Below, one piece after another: positions 23,568 to 31,090 of a DNA stretch of 64,000 nt (position 1 is its first letter; each line of letters starts with the position of its first letter). Source of the stretch: Streptomyces sp. DH5. Its GTDB lineage: Bacteria > Actinomycetota > Actinomycetes > Streptomycetales > Streptomycetaceae. Location of the stretch: NCBI RefSeq assembly GCF_020873915.1, contig NZ_JAHWGP010000028.1, positions 1-64,000 of the forward strand. The letters run 5' to 3'. The position numbers and the translations under genes were made by a program. A model generated the notes under the pieces. It was not told where the DNA came from. It was given only the letters and a program-made list of their open reading frames with translations, and ran no database searches.

Positions 23568-25028
23568 ATGCCGCCGTACTTCACCGACCTGGCTCAGCAG
23601 TACATCGACGGTGAGTGGCGCCCGGGCTCCGGCTCCTGGGACATCATCGACTTCAACCCGTACGACGACGAGAAGCTCGCGTCGATCACCATAGCCACGG
23701 TCGACGAGGTCGATCAGGCGTACCGGGCGGCGGCCCGCGCGCAGAAGCAGTGGGCGGCGACCAACCCCTACGCCCGCCGCGCGGTGTTCGAGAAGGCGCT
23801 CAGGCTGGTGGAGGAGCGCGAGGAGGAGATCGCCGAGGCGATCGTCGCCGAGCTCGGCGGCACGCGGCTGAAGGCCGCCTTCGAGCTGCACCTCGCCAAG
23901 GAGTTCCTGCGCGAGGCGGTCCACCTCGCGCTCGCCCCCGAGGGCCGGATCATCCCCTCGCCGGTGGACGGCAAGGAGAACCGCGTCTACCGGGTGCCCG
24001 TCGGCGTCGTCGGTGTGATCAGCCCCTTCAACTTCCCGTTCCTGCTGTCGCTGAAGTCGGTCGCCCCCGCGCTCGCGCTCGGCAACGGTGTGGTTCTCAA
24101 GCCGCACCAGAACACCCCGATCGTCGGCGGCTCGCTGGTCGCGAAGATCTTCGAGGACGCGGGCCTGCCCGGCGGCCTGCTGAACGTGCTGATCACCGAC
24201 ATCGCGGAGATCGGCGACGCGTTCCTGGAGCACCCCGTCCCGAAGGTCATCTCCTTCACCGGCTCCGACCAGGTCGGCCGCCACGTGGCGACCGTCTGCG
24301 CCTCCCTCTTCAAGCGCACCGTCCTCGAACTCGGCGGCAACAGCGCCCTGGTCGTCCTCGACGACGCCGACCTCGACTACGCCGTGGACGCGGCCGTGTT
24401 CAGCCGGTACGTCCACCAGGGCCAGGTCTGCATGGCCGCCAACCGGGTGCTGGTCGACCGCGCGGTGGCCGAGGAGTTCACCGGGAAGTTCGTCGCCAAG
24501 GTGAAGTCCCTCAAGGCCGGCGACCCGCGGGACCCCGAGACCGTCATCGGCCCGGTGATCAACTCCCGTCAGGCCGACTCCCTCGAGGCGGTCGTCGACC
24601 AGGCGCTGGCCGAGGGCGCCACCGCCCTGGTGCGCGGGGACCGCACCGACAACCTGGTAGAGCCGTCCGTGCTGGCCGGCCTGCCCGCCGACTCGGCCCT
24701 GCTGCGGCAGGAGGTCTTCGGGCCCGTCGCCTTCCTCGTGACGTTCGACGGCGAGGAGGAGGCCGTACGCATCGTCAACGACACCCCGTACGGGCTGAGC
24801 GGTGCCGTGCACACCGGGAACATCGAGCGGGGCGTGCACTTCGCCAAGCAGATCGACAGCGGCATGTTCCACGTGAACGACGGCACCGTGCACGACGAGC
24901 CGATCGTCCCCTTCGGCGGCGAGAAGCACTCGGGCAGCGGCCGGCTCAACGGTGACACCATGCTGGACGCCTTCACTACGATGAAGTGGATCTCGGTGCA
25001 GCACGGCCGGAGCGGCTTCCCCTTCTGA
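23568..25028 (+). CDS. Aldehyde dehydrogenase (NAD(P)+-dependent)
   Basis: 486 aa, normal length. ALDH signatures: FNFPFLLSLKSVAPALALGN (cofactor-binding strand-turn), KPHQNTPIVGG, FTGSDQVGR, the general-base glutamate in VLELGGNSALVV (about 250), and the nucleophilic cysteine in HQGQVCMAANRVLVD (about 285). QEVFGPVAFL and FGGEKHSGSGRLNG come near the end. It oxidises an aldehyde to the acid with NAD(P)+. The FNFPF and HQGQVCM versions resemble benzaldehyde/vanillin-type dehydrogenases, but the substrate cannot be fixed. It is a single gene, 102 bp after the XRE regulator. Cytosolic, no signal peptide. Confidence 0.88.
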   Translation: MPPYFTDLAQQYIDGEWRPGSGSWDIIDFNPYDDEKLASITIATVDEVDQAYRAAARAQKQWAATNPYARRAVFEKALRLVEEREEEIAEAIVAELGGTRLKAAFELHLAKEFLREAVHLALAPEGRIIPSPVDGKENRVYRVPVGVVGVISPFNFPFLLSLKSVAPALALGNGVVLKPHQNTPIVGGSLVAKIFEDAGLPGGLLNVLITDIAEIGDAFLEHPVPKVISFTGSDQVGRHVATVCASLFKRTVLELGGNSALVVLDDADLDYAVDAAVFSRYVHQGQVCMAANRVLVDRAVAEEFTGKFVAKVKSLKAGDPRDPETVIGPVINSRQADSLEAVVDQALAEGATALVRGDRTDNLVEPSVLAGLPADSALLRQEVFGPVAFLVTFDGEEEAVRIVNDTPYGLSGAVHTGNIERGVHFAKQIDSGMFHVNDGTVHDEPIVPFGGEKHSGSGRLNGDTMLDAFTTMKWISVQHGRSGFPF

Positions 25029-25050
25029 GCGGCTACGGCCGCGCATATCG

Positions 25051-25091
25051 AGCAGACATGCATCTAGCTGTACACTAGGTGCATGTCTGCT
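25051..25091. promoter_or_regulatory. Perfect palindrome over the antitoxin start codon
   Basis: AGCAGACATGCA (25051-25062) and TGCATGTCTGCT (25080-25091) are exact inverted repeats, 17 bp apart. Between them is a smaller CTAG...CTAG symmetry. A -10 box TACACT (25071-25076) lies six bases before the ATG (25083), inside the right arm, so the transcript is probably leaderless and occluded by a bound antitoxin-toxin complex. Confidence 0.8.
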
Positions 25092-25346
25092 ACGTATCCC
25101 ATCGCGGAGGCGAGGGGCAAGCTCGGTGAACTCGCACGCCGCGCCGCCCAGCACGAGCACATCACGTTGACCGACCGCGGCGTCCCCGCCGCCGTCCTCG
25201 TCTCCCCCGCGGAGCTGGAGGATCTGGAGGACGCACTCGCGCTGGCCCGTCTGGAGCGCGACCGCGCCCTGGGGCGGGCCGAGACGCCCATACCGCACGA
25301 TGAAGCCCGCCGCGCGCTGCTCGACGCGGCGGGGAGGAGCGAGTGA
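25083..25346 (+). CDS. Phd/YefM-family antitoxin
   Basis: 87 aa. MSATYPIAEARGKLGELARR, followed by HITLTDRGVPAAVLVSPAEL, is the Phd/YefM DNA-binding fold. The C-terminal part (LARLERDRALGRAETPIPHD) is a flexible, charged segment expected to wrap the toxin. It neutralises the following RelE/ParE-type toxin and should repress the operon through the 12-bp palindrome that overlaps its own start. Its stop overlaps the toxin start (GTGA), the usual coupling. There is no Shine-Dalgarno at a normal distance, which fits leaderless translation. Confidence 0.88.
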   Translation: MSATYPIAEARGKLGELARRAAQHEHITLTDRGVPAAVLVSPAELEDLEDALALARLERDRALGRAETPIPHDEARRALLDAAGRSE

Positions 25347-25594
25347 CCTGGCAGGTCGCATGGGAGCCGGCGGCGCTCAACGCTGCCGTCGGTCACCTCA
25401 AGGCTGATCCGTACAGCGTGGACGCGCTCCTGCGGGTCACCGACCAACTCGCTGAGAACGAGCGCCCCGAGGGGGCGCGACCCTGGGGAACCGGGCACCG
25501 CCGTCTTCACCGTGGCCCCTGGCGGGTCCTCTGTCGCGTCGACCATGACACCCGCACGCTCCACATCGAGCACGTCGGCCGCACTGGTGCGTGA
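25343..25594 (+). CDS. RelE/ParE-superfamily toxin
   Basis: 83 aa. WQVAWEPAALNAAVGHLKAD at the start and a C-terminal sheet GHRRLHRGPWRVLCRVDHDT, with HIEHVGRT at the end, match RelE/ParE toxins. The conserved arginines in the RRLHRG.WRV strand are the RNase-type residues of RelE-like proteins. It would cleave mRNA on the ribosome (RelE) or poison gyrase (ParE); the sequence alone does not decide. It is translated from a GTG overlapping the antitoxin stop. Chromosomal, not within the tRNA-integrated element. Confidence 0.85.
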   Translation: MTWQVAWEPAALNAAVGHLKADPYSVDALLRVTDQLAENERPEGARPWGTGHRRLHRGPWRVLCRVDHDTRTLHIEHVGRTGA

Positions 25595-25675
25595 GCCCAC
25601 CCGGAGTCCGGGGCCGGTGGGTCAGGACGCAGGGCAACCCCCGGGGCCGAGCGCGCGCGGCCTACGCTGGACCGC

Positions 25676-26317
25676 ATGTCAGTGATCCGTCTCCTGGTGC
25701 TCGGCGCGGTGCGCCAGCACGGCCGGGCCCACGGCTACCAGGTGCGCAACGACCTGGAGTACTGGGGCGCGCACGAGTGGTCCAACGCCAAGCCCGGCTC
25801 GATCTACCACGCGCTGAAGCAGATGGCCAAGCAGGGCCTGCTGCACGCGCACGAGATCGCCCCGTCCACGGCCGGCGGCCCGCCGCGCACGGAGTACGAG
25901 GTCACCGAGCAGGGCACCGAGGAGTTCTTCCGGCTGCTGCGGGAGGCGCTGACCTCCTACGACCAGAAGCCCGACGTGTTCTCGGCGGGGCTCGGGCTGA
26001 TGGTCGACCTCGACCGTGCGGAGGCCCTCGCGCTCCTGGAGCGGCGGCTGCGTTCCATCGAGGAATGGCGCAAGGCCGTCACCGAGTACTACACGCCTCA
26101 GGAGGGGCCCGGTCAGCTGGGTCACATCGGGGAGATCATGGACCTGTGGGTGCACTCGGCCGACACCGGCGCCGCGTGGACCCGAGGGCTCATCGAGCGC
26201 GTCCGGGGTGGCGCCTACACCTTCGCCGGTGAGGGCGAGCCGTTCGTCGGCGTCCTCGGCGAGGGCGAGGAGAATCCGTACGCCACGGGGGAGCGGCACC
26301 CGGGAGACATCCGGTAA
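25676..26317 (+). CDS. PadR-family transcriptional regulator
   Basis: 213 aa. The winged-helix N-terminus (IRLLVLGAVRQHGRAHGYQV, WSNAKPGSIYHALKQMAKQG) and PPRTEYEVTEQGTEEFFRLL define the PadR domain. The longer C-terminal part (from about 95) is the helical dimerisation domain of subfamily 2. It lies 74 bp upstream of an ABC drug exporter on the same strand. The gap contains two TCAA-N2-TTGA palindromes, its likely operators, so ligand release would switch on the exporter. The -10 box TACGCT seven bases before the ATG, with no ribosome site, predicts a leaderless mRNA. Confidence 0.88.
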   Translation: MSVIRLLVLGAVRQHGRAHGYQVRNDLEYWGAHEWSNAKPGSIYHALKQMAKQGLLHAHEIAPSTAGGPPRTEYEVTEQGTEEFFRLLREALTSYDQKPDVFSAGLGLMVDLDRAEALALLERRLRSIEEWRKAVTEYYTPQEGPGQLGHIGEIMDLWVHSADTGAAWTRGLIERVRGGAYTFAGEGEPFVGVLGEGEENPYATGERHPGDIR

Positions 26318-26377
26318 TCAAGTTTGACGAGTGGGTCGTCAGGGTATTACCGTCGAGCTGGTAGTCAACTTTGACTA
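26318..26377 (+). promoter_or_regulatory. Two PadR-type operator palindromes before the ABC exporter
   Basis: TCAAGTTTGA (26318-26327) directly follows the PadR stop. TAGTCAACTTTGACTA (26362-26377) lies just before the exporter's ribosome site. They share the TCAA-N2-TTGA core and are 45-50 bp apart. Binding by the adjacent PadR protein is inferred from position. Confidence 0.65.
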
Positions 26378-26391
26378 GCTAGGGGGTTCCC

Positions 26392-27363
26392 TTGACCGAC
26401 GCGGCGATCACCGTCGAGGACGTACGCAAGACCTACGGCGGAGGCGGCGGCAACAACAGACCCGCACTGGACGGGCTCGACCTCACGGTCGCGCGCGGCA
26501 CGGTGCACGCGGTGCTCGGGCCGAACGGCGCGGGCAAGACCACCCTGGTGAGGATCCTGGCGACCCTGCTGCGCCCCGACGCGGGCCGGGTCGAGGTGGC
26601 GGGACACGACGTGGTGCGCGAGGCCTACGCCGTACGGCAGCGCATCGGCCTGCTCGGCCAGCACGCGGCGCTCGACGAGGAACTCGGCGGGAGGCAGAAC
26701 CTGGAGCTGTTCGGCCGCCTGCACCACCTGGGCGCGCGGCGCGCCCGCGCACGGGCCGGTGAACTGCTGGAGCGCTTCGGGCTCGCCGGCACCGGACGCA
26801 AGGCGGTGAAGCACTACAGCGGCGGCATGCGGCGCCGCCTCGACCTCGCCGCCTCCCTGATCACCGAACCGGAGGTGCTCTTCCTCGACGAACCGACCAC
26901 GGGCCTCGACCCGCGCGGCCGGGCGGAGGTGTGGGACTCCGTCCGCTCCCTGGTCGGCGGCGGCACGACCGTCCTGCTCACCACGCAGTACCTGGAGGAG
27001 GCCGACCAGCTCGCCGACCGCGTCTGTCTGGTGGACGCGGGGCGGGTCGTCGCCGACGGCACCACGGACGAGCTCAAGGCGGCCCTCGGCGGCGACCGCA
27101 TCGACGTCGTGCTGCGCGACGCCGGCCGGCTGGGCGCGGCCGTCGCCCTGCTGCCCGCACCGGAGGAGGCGGTCACCGTGGACACCGACCGGCGGCTGCT
27201 GAGCGCACCGGTCACCGACCGCATGGCGGCCCTGGCCGCGGTGGTCCGTGCGCTGGAGGAGGCCGGCGTCGAGGCCGAGGACATCGTCCTGCGCCGGCCC
27301 ACCCTCGACGAGGTGTTCCTGCGCCTGACCGGGCGCGACGAGCGAGTGAAGGAGGCCGCGTGA
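26392..27363 (+). CDS. ABC exporter ATP-binding protein (DrrA type)
   Basis: 323 aa from a TTG with GGGGG upstream. Walker [10 protein letters not shown] (about 44-52), Q-loop [12 protein letters not shown], signature [13 protein letters not shown] (about 142), Walker [13 protein letters not shown] (about 163) and H-loop [14 protein letters not shown] in which glutamine replaces the usual histidine, as in DrrA-like proteins. The C-terminal extension ([17 protein letters not shown]) is the DrrA regulatory tail. It powers the membrane partner encoded next (GTGA overlap). Such pairs export anthracyclines and other drugs or lipids; the substrate here is unknown. Probably repressed by the upstream PadR. 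Confidence 0.9.
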   Translation: MTDAAITVEDVRKTYGGGGGNNRPALDGLDLTVARGTVHAVLGPNGAGKTTLVRILATLLRPDAGRVEVAGHDVVREAYAVRQRIGLLGQHAALDEELGGRQNLELFGRLHHLGARRARARAGELLERFGLAGTGRKAVKHYSGGMRRRLDLAASLITEPEVLFLDEPTTGLDPRGRAEVWDSVRSLVGGGTTVLLTTQYLEEADQLADRVCLVDAGRVVADGTTDELKAALGGDRIDVVLRDAGRLGAAVALLPAPEEAVTVDTDRRLLSAPVTDRMAALAAVVRALEEAGVEAEDIVLRRPTLDEVFLRLTGRDERVKEAA

Positions 27364-28133
27364 CCACCACGACCCACACCTACGCCCTGACCGACTCCTG
27401 GACCATGACCCGCCGCGAACTCGCCCGCTGGGGACGGCAGCCGGTGACGGTGGTGGTCAACCTCGTGTTCCCGGTGATGCTGCTGCTGATGTTCGGCTAC
27501 CTGGTCGGCGGCGGGCGGGGCGTGAGCGGCGACTACCTCGACTTCCTGGTGCCCGGCATGCTCGCGCTCACCATGGCCTTCGGCCTGGAGGGCACCATGA
27601 TCGCCGTCACCCAGGACCTGAACAAGGGCGTCGTCGACCGCTTCCGCTCCATGCCGATGACCAACGGCGCCGTCCTGGTCGGCCGTTCCGCGGCCGACAT
27701 GCTCCAGTCGGCGCTCGGCCTGGCGGTGCTCATCGCCGTCGCCGCCGCGCTGGGCTGGCGCGCCCACGGCGGTGCGGCGGGCTTCCTGGGTGCCGTGGGG
27801 CTGCTCCTGCTGTTCCGGTTCGCGATGCTGTGGATCGGCATCCACCTGGCGCTGGTGGCCGGGAAACCCGAGATGGTCCAGGCCGTGCAGATCCTGGTCT
27901 GGCCGGTCGGCTTCCTGTCCAACGCCTTCGCCGACCCCGGCTCCATGCCCGGCTGGCTGGGCACGGTCGTGCAGTGGAACCCCATGTCCCACACGGCCAC
28001 GGCCGTACGCGACCTGTTCGGCGGTCCGGGCGGGGAGCCGGGCCACGTGTGGGCCGCCGTGCTGTGGCCCGTGGCGCTGCTCGCGGTGTTCTTCCCGCTG
28101 GCGGTACGGCGGTTCGCGCGGCTGAGCCGGTAG
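27360..28133 (+). CDS. ABC exporter permease (DrrB/ABC-2 type)
   Basis: 257 aa, starting at a GTG that overlaps the ATPase stop by GTGA. About six hydrophobic segments: [95 protein letters not shown], and a last helix near [30 protein letters not shown] is the ABC-2 signature loop that touches the ATPase. It pairs with the preceding protein as a homodimeric or 2+2 exporter. It ends five bases before the 3' end of the convergent glutamate decarboxylase gene. Confidence 0.88.
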   Translation: MTTTTHTYALTDSWTMTRRELARWGRQPVTVVVNLVFPVMLLLMFGYLVGGGRGVSGDYLDFLVPGMLALTMAFGLEGTMIAVTQDLNKGVVDRFRSMPMTNGAVLVGRSAADMLQSALGLAVLIAVAAALGWRAHGGAAGFLGAVGLLLLFRFAMLWIGIHLALVAGKPEMVQAVQILVWPVGFLSNAFADPGSMPGWLGTVVQWNPMSHTATAVRDLFGGPGGEPGHVWAAVLWPVALLAVFFPLAVRRFARLSR

Positions 28134-28138
28134 CGGTG

Positions 28139-29548
28139 TCAGTGGTGGAACCCGGTGGCCGCGTTCCTGTCCCCGGTGAGGGGGCGCGGCTGCCGGCGCA
28201 GGTCCGGCAGCAGCCGGGCCAGGTCCTCGGCGAACAGGTCCGCGAGGTCCTCGGAGAAACCGTTGCGGCACACCACCCGCAGCACCGACAGGTCCTGGCG
28301 GTTCGCCGGGAAGGTGTAGGCGGGCACCAGCCAGCCGCTCTCCCGCATCCGCCGGGACACGTCGAACACGTCGTAGGCCGTCACCTCCGGGGCGGTGGTG
28401 AAGGCGAACACGGGAAGCTCGTCGCCCCGGGTGAGCAGGCGGAAGTCGCCCAGCGCCCCGATCCGCGCGGACAGGCCCGTGGCCACGTCCCGCGAGGCCT
28501 GCTGCACCGCGCGGTAGCCCTCCCGGCCCAGCCGCAGGAACGTGTAGTACTGCGCCACGACCTGCGCACCCGGGCGGGAGAAGTTCAGCGCGAAGGTCGG
28601 CATGTCGCCGCCCAGGTAGTTCACCCGGAAGACCAGCTCCTCCGGCAGCGTCTCCGCGTCCCGCCACAGCACCCAGCCGACACCCGGGTAGACCAGCCCG
28701 TACTTGTGCCCGGAGGTGTTGACCGACGCCACCCGCGGGAGCCGGAAGTCCCACACCAGGTCCTCGTCGAGGAAGGGCGCGACCATCGCGCCGGACGCCC
28801 CGTCGACGTGCACCGGGACGTCCAGACCGGTGCGTTCCTGCAACTCGTCCAGCGCGGCGCACAGGTCCGCGACCGGCTCGTACGACCCGTCGAAGGTGGA
28901 ACCCAGGACGCCGACGACGCCGATGGTGTTCTCGTCGCACAGTGCGGCCGCCGCGGCCGCATCGAGGTGGAACCGCTCGCCCTCCATGGGCACCTGACGG
29001 GGCTCCACCTCCCAGAAGGTGCAGAACTTGTCCCAGCAGACCTGGACGTTGACCCCCATGACGAGGTTCGGCCGGGCGTCCGGCGACGGGTAGCGGTCGG
29101 CGTTGCGGCGCATCCAGCGACGCTTCATCGCCATCCCGGCGAGCATGCACGCCTCGCTGGACCCGGTCGTCGAACAGCCCGTGGCCGCCGACGGGTCCGG
29201 GGCGTGCCACAGGTCGGCGAGCATCGCCACGCAGCGCCGCTCCAGCTCGGCCGTGCGCGGGTACTCGTCCTTGTCGATCATGTTCTTGTCCCGGCACTCC
29301 GCCATCAGGATCCCGGCCTGGGGCTCCATCCAGGTGGTGACGAAGGTGGCCAGGTTCAGCCGCGCGTTGCCGTCCAGCATCAGCTCGTCGTGCACGAGCT
29401 GGTACGCCGTCGAGGGCGCCATCGGCCCGTCGGGCAGCCGGTGCTTGGGCGGCGCCTCGAGCATGTCCCCGACCGGGTTGGCCGGTCCCAGGAACGGGTT
29501 GACGGAAAGGTGGCGCCCTTCGTGCTGCGGGCCGTTGTGGAGCGGCAT
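28139..29548 (-). CDS. gad: Glutamate decarboxylase
   Basis: 469 aa from MPLHNGPQHEGR with GGAGG upstream. PLP-dependent group II decarboxylase: substrate-side motif ATFVTTWMEPQA, cofactor-side TGCSTTGSSEACMLAG, HVDGASGAMVAPF with the PLP-binding aspartate, and the Schiff-base lysine in VNTSGHKYGLVYPG (about 281). It converts L-glutamate plus a proton to GABA and CO2, contributing to acid resistance or GABA metabolism. A chloride-channel gene seems once to have stood directly upstream and is now only fragments. It converges with the ABC permease gene (5-bp gap). Cytosolic. Confidence 0.9.
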   Translation of the reverse strand: MPLHNGPQHEGRHLSVNPFLGPANPVGDMLEAPPKHRLPDGPMAPSTAYQLVHDELMLDGNARLNLATFVTTWMEPQAGILMAECRDKNMIDKDEYPRTAELERRCVAMLADLWHAPDPSAATGCSTTGSSEACMLAGMAMKRRWMRRNADRYPSPDARPNLVMGVNVQVCWDKFCTFWEVEPRQVPMEGERFHLDAAAAAALCDENTIGVVGVLGSTFDGSYEPVADLCAALDELQERTGLDVPVHVDGASGAMVAPFLDEDLVWDFRLPRVASVNTSGHKYGLVYPGVGWVLWRDAETLPEELVFRVNYLGGDMPTFALNFSRPGAQVVAQYYTFLRLGREGYRAVQQASRDVATGLSARIGALGDFRLLTRGDELPVFAFTTAPEVTAYDVFDVSRRMRESGWLVPAYTFPANRQDLSVLRVVCRNGFSEDLADLFAEDLARLLPDLRRQPRPLTGDRNAATGFHH

Positions 29549-29599
29549 GCTGCCTCCGTGAGGGGTCGGTGGCCCGGAAGGGCCGGGGCGGGTCGGGGG

Positions 29600-30040
29600 T
29601 CGCGGGGCACCGGATCGCCGTCCCGTCCTTCCGCGGCTGCCTGTGCGGGCGGCCCGTGACCAGCAGCCGGGCGGGCAGGGAGGTGATGCACAGGAGGACG
29701 GTGGTCGTGGGGGGAGGCGACCAGGGCGGCGGCGACGGACAGGCCCACCCGGCCCCGCCGGGTGACTGCCGGCACGATCCCCGGCACGGCCGCCGGCACG
29801 CCCACCGCCGGCTGCACACCGGGCACCAGGGCGTGCGCGCCGAGGCCGAGCGCCGTGCCGGCGCACACCGAGGGGACGCCGGAGGACGTCCTGTGGCTCA
29901 TCGGCCGTGATCCCGGCGCCCGGCGGGATCGGGTCCGTCACCACGTCCACGAGCGGCGCGGGTACGAGGGTCGGCGACAGCCTGCGTGCCGGGGCCGCCG
30001 GGGCGACGGAGGGTGCCGGCTGTGCGCTGTCCTGGACCAC
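29600..30040 (-). pseudogene. Remnant of a ClC-type ion channel gene
   Basis: This is a 591-bp gap between gad and tipA, with no open gene. On the minus strand a start-like piece (VVQDSAQPAPSVAPAAPARR, then LSPTLVPAPLVDVVTDPI, then ADEPQDVL) resembles the beginning of the ClC-like ion channel proteins that neighbour gad in many Streptomyces, as I remember. Membrane-like shreds follow in other frames (GLGAHALVPGVQPAVGVPAA; RVGLSVAAALVAS; TTTVLLCITSLPARLLVTG). The expected gene is over 1.2 kb, so most is deleted and the rest is frameshifted. Assignment is from pattern memory. Confidence 0.4.
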
Positions 30041-30083
30041 GCGCACACGATATGCGGACAAGACGGACAAAGCGGGAAGCGGC

Positions 30084-30114
30084 TTGCACCTCACGTGACG
30101 TCAGGACCCAGGCT
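30084..30114 (+). promoter_or_regulatory. tipA promoter with TipAL operator
   Basis: TTGCAC (30084-30089), a 19-bp spacer containing the CTCACGTGACGTCAGG symmetry, then CAGGCT (30109-30114). The long spacer with an inverted repeat is characteristic of MerR-type activation, and the sequence closely follows the S. lividans ptipA promoter as remembered (GGCTTGCACCTCACGT). Expected to be induced by thiopeptides through TipAL. Confidence 0.75.
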
Positions 30115-30139
30115 GGAGCGCGAACGGAAAGGAGCGGAA

Positions 30140-30901
30140 GTGAGCTACTCCGTGGGACAGGTGGCCGGCTTCGCCGGCGTCACGGTGCGCACCCTGCACC
30201 ACTACGACGGCATCGGCCTGCTCGCGCCCAGCGGGCGCAGCCGCGCCGGTCACCGGCGCTACAGCGACGCCGACCTCGACCGGCTGCAGCAGATCCTGTT
30301 CTACCGGGCGCTCGGCTTCCCGCTCGAGGAGGTCGCCGTCCTGCTCGACGACCCGGACGCGGACCCGCGCGCGCACCTGCGCCGCCAGCACGAACTGCTG
30401 ACCGCCCGGATCGAGAAGCTGCGGAGGATGGCGGAGGCCGTGGAACACGCGATGGAGGCACGCACGATGGGAATCAACCTCACCCCGGAGGAGAAGTTCG
30501 AGGTCTTCGGGGACTTCGACCCCGACCAGCACGCCGAGGAGGTCCAGGAACGCTGGGGCGACACCGACGCCTACCGTCAGTCGCGGCAGCGGACCGCGTC
30601 CTACACCAAGGAGGACTGGCAGCGGATCCAGGGCGAGGCCGACGAGCTCGCCCGGCGGTTCGTCGCCCTGATGGAGGCGGGGGAGCCGGCGGACTCCGAG
30701 GCGGCGATGGACGCCGCCGAGGACCACCGGCAGGGGATCTCCCGCAACCACTACGACTGCGGACACGAGATGCACGCCTGCCTGGGTGAGATGTACGTCG
30801 GCGACGAACGCTTCACGCGGAACATCGACCGGGCGAAGCCCGGTCTCGCCGCTTACATGCGCGACGCGATCGTCGCCAACGCCGCCCGGCACGCCTCCTG
30901 A
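30140..30901 (+). CDS. tipA: Thiopeptide-responsive MerR-type activator TipAL
   Basis: 253 aa from the GTG at 30140 (AAGGAGCG upstream), the known TipAL length. The MerR HTH (SYSVGQVAGFAGVTVRTLHH, GHRRYSDADLDRLQQILFYR) and dimerisation coiled coil run to about 108. The TipAS drug-binding domain is 110-253. The conserved cysteines are at 207 and 214 (HYDCGHEMHACLGEMY); C214 is the residue that captures thiostrepton-like antibiotics covalently in S. lividans TipAL. Binding activates tipA's own promoter. No thiopeptide cluster is nearby, so it is a sensor or multidrug-sequestering protein. Completely intact. Confidence 0.93.
   Translation: MSYSVGQVAGFAGVTVRTLHHYDGIGLLAPSGRSRAGHRRYSDADLDRLQQILFYRALGFPLEEVAVLLDDPDADPRAHLRRQHELLTARIEKLRRMAEAVEHAMEARTMGINLTPEEKFEVFGDFDPDQHAEEVQERWGDTDAYRQSRQRTASYTKEDWQRIQGEADELARRFVALMEAGEPADSEAAMDAAEDHRQGISRNHYDCGHEMHACLGEMYVGDERFTRNIDRAKPGLAAYMRDAIVANAARHAS
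30467..30901 (+). CDS. tipA: TipAS: internal in-frame product of tipA
   Basis: The ATG at codon 110 (MGINLTPEEKFEVFGDFDP) is preceded by GGAGG eight bases away (30454-30458) and gives a 144-aa protein, the size known for TipAS. It is the drug-binding domain alone and sequesters thiopeptides. In S. lividans it is the more abundant product. The start and ribosome site are conserved here, so both products are expected. Confidence 0.8.
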   Translation: MGINLTPEEKFEVFGDFDPDQHAEEVQERWGDTDAYRQSRQRTASYTKEDWQRIQGEADELARRFVALMEAGEPADSEAAMDAAEDHRQGISRNHYDCGHEMHACLGEMYVGDERFTRNIDRAKPGLAAYMRDAIVANAARHAS

Positions 30902-31090
30902 GCGGTCGTGGCCCGGCTCACTTCCGGGCCGCGACCAGCGGTATCACCCGAGGTGGCGGATCATGGCTTTCTCCGGGGCCGGTCACAGGGCATCCTGGGT
31001 ACCCCCGCGGAACCTGGGCTCCGACGGCTGCGTTCATAATTTGGGCAGCCAGCCCAGCCCCCTACCTCCCAGTGCAGGAGCCACATCCCC

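Noticed and set aside
23501-23614. Short ORF (MTHGQTTELISALLVQRGIE...) before the aldehyde dehydrogenase
   Set aside because: Runs into the dehydrogenase gene in another frame; no ribosome site and no known family. Possibly only leader sequence.
26814-29819. 1001-codon minus-strand reading frame across the ABC exporter and gad
   Set aside because: A GC-bias artefact through three real genes; the C-terminal part is antisense to the ABC genes and the N-terminal part is out of frame with gad. Only a few shreds (29600-30040) look like a former gene.
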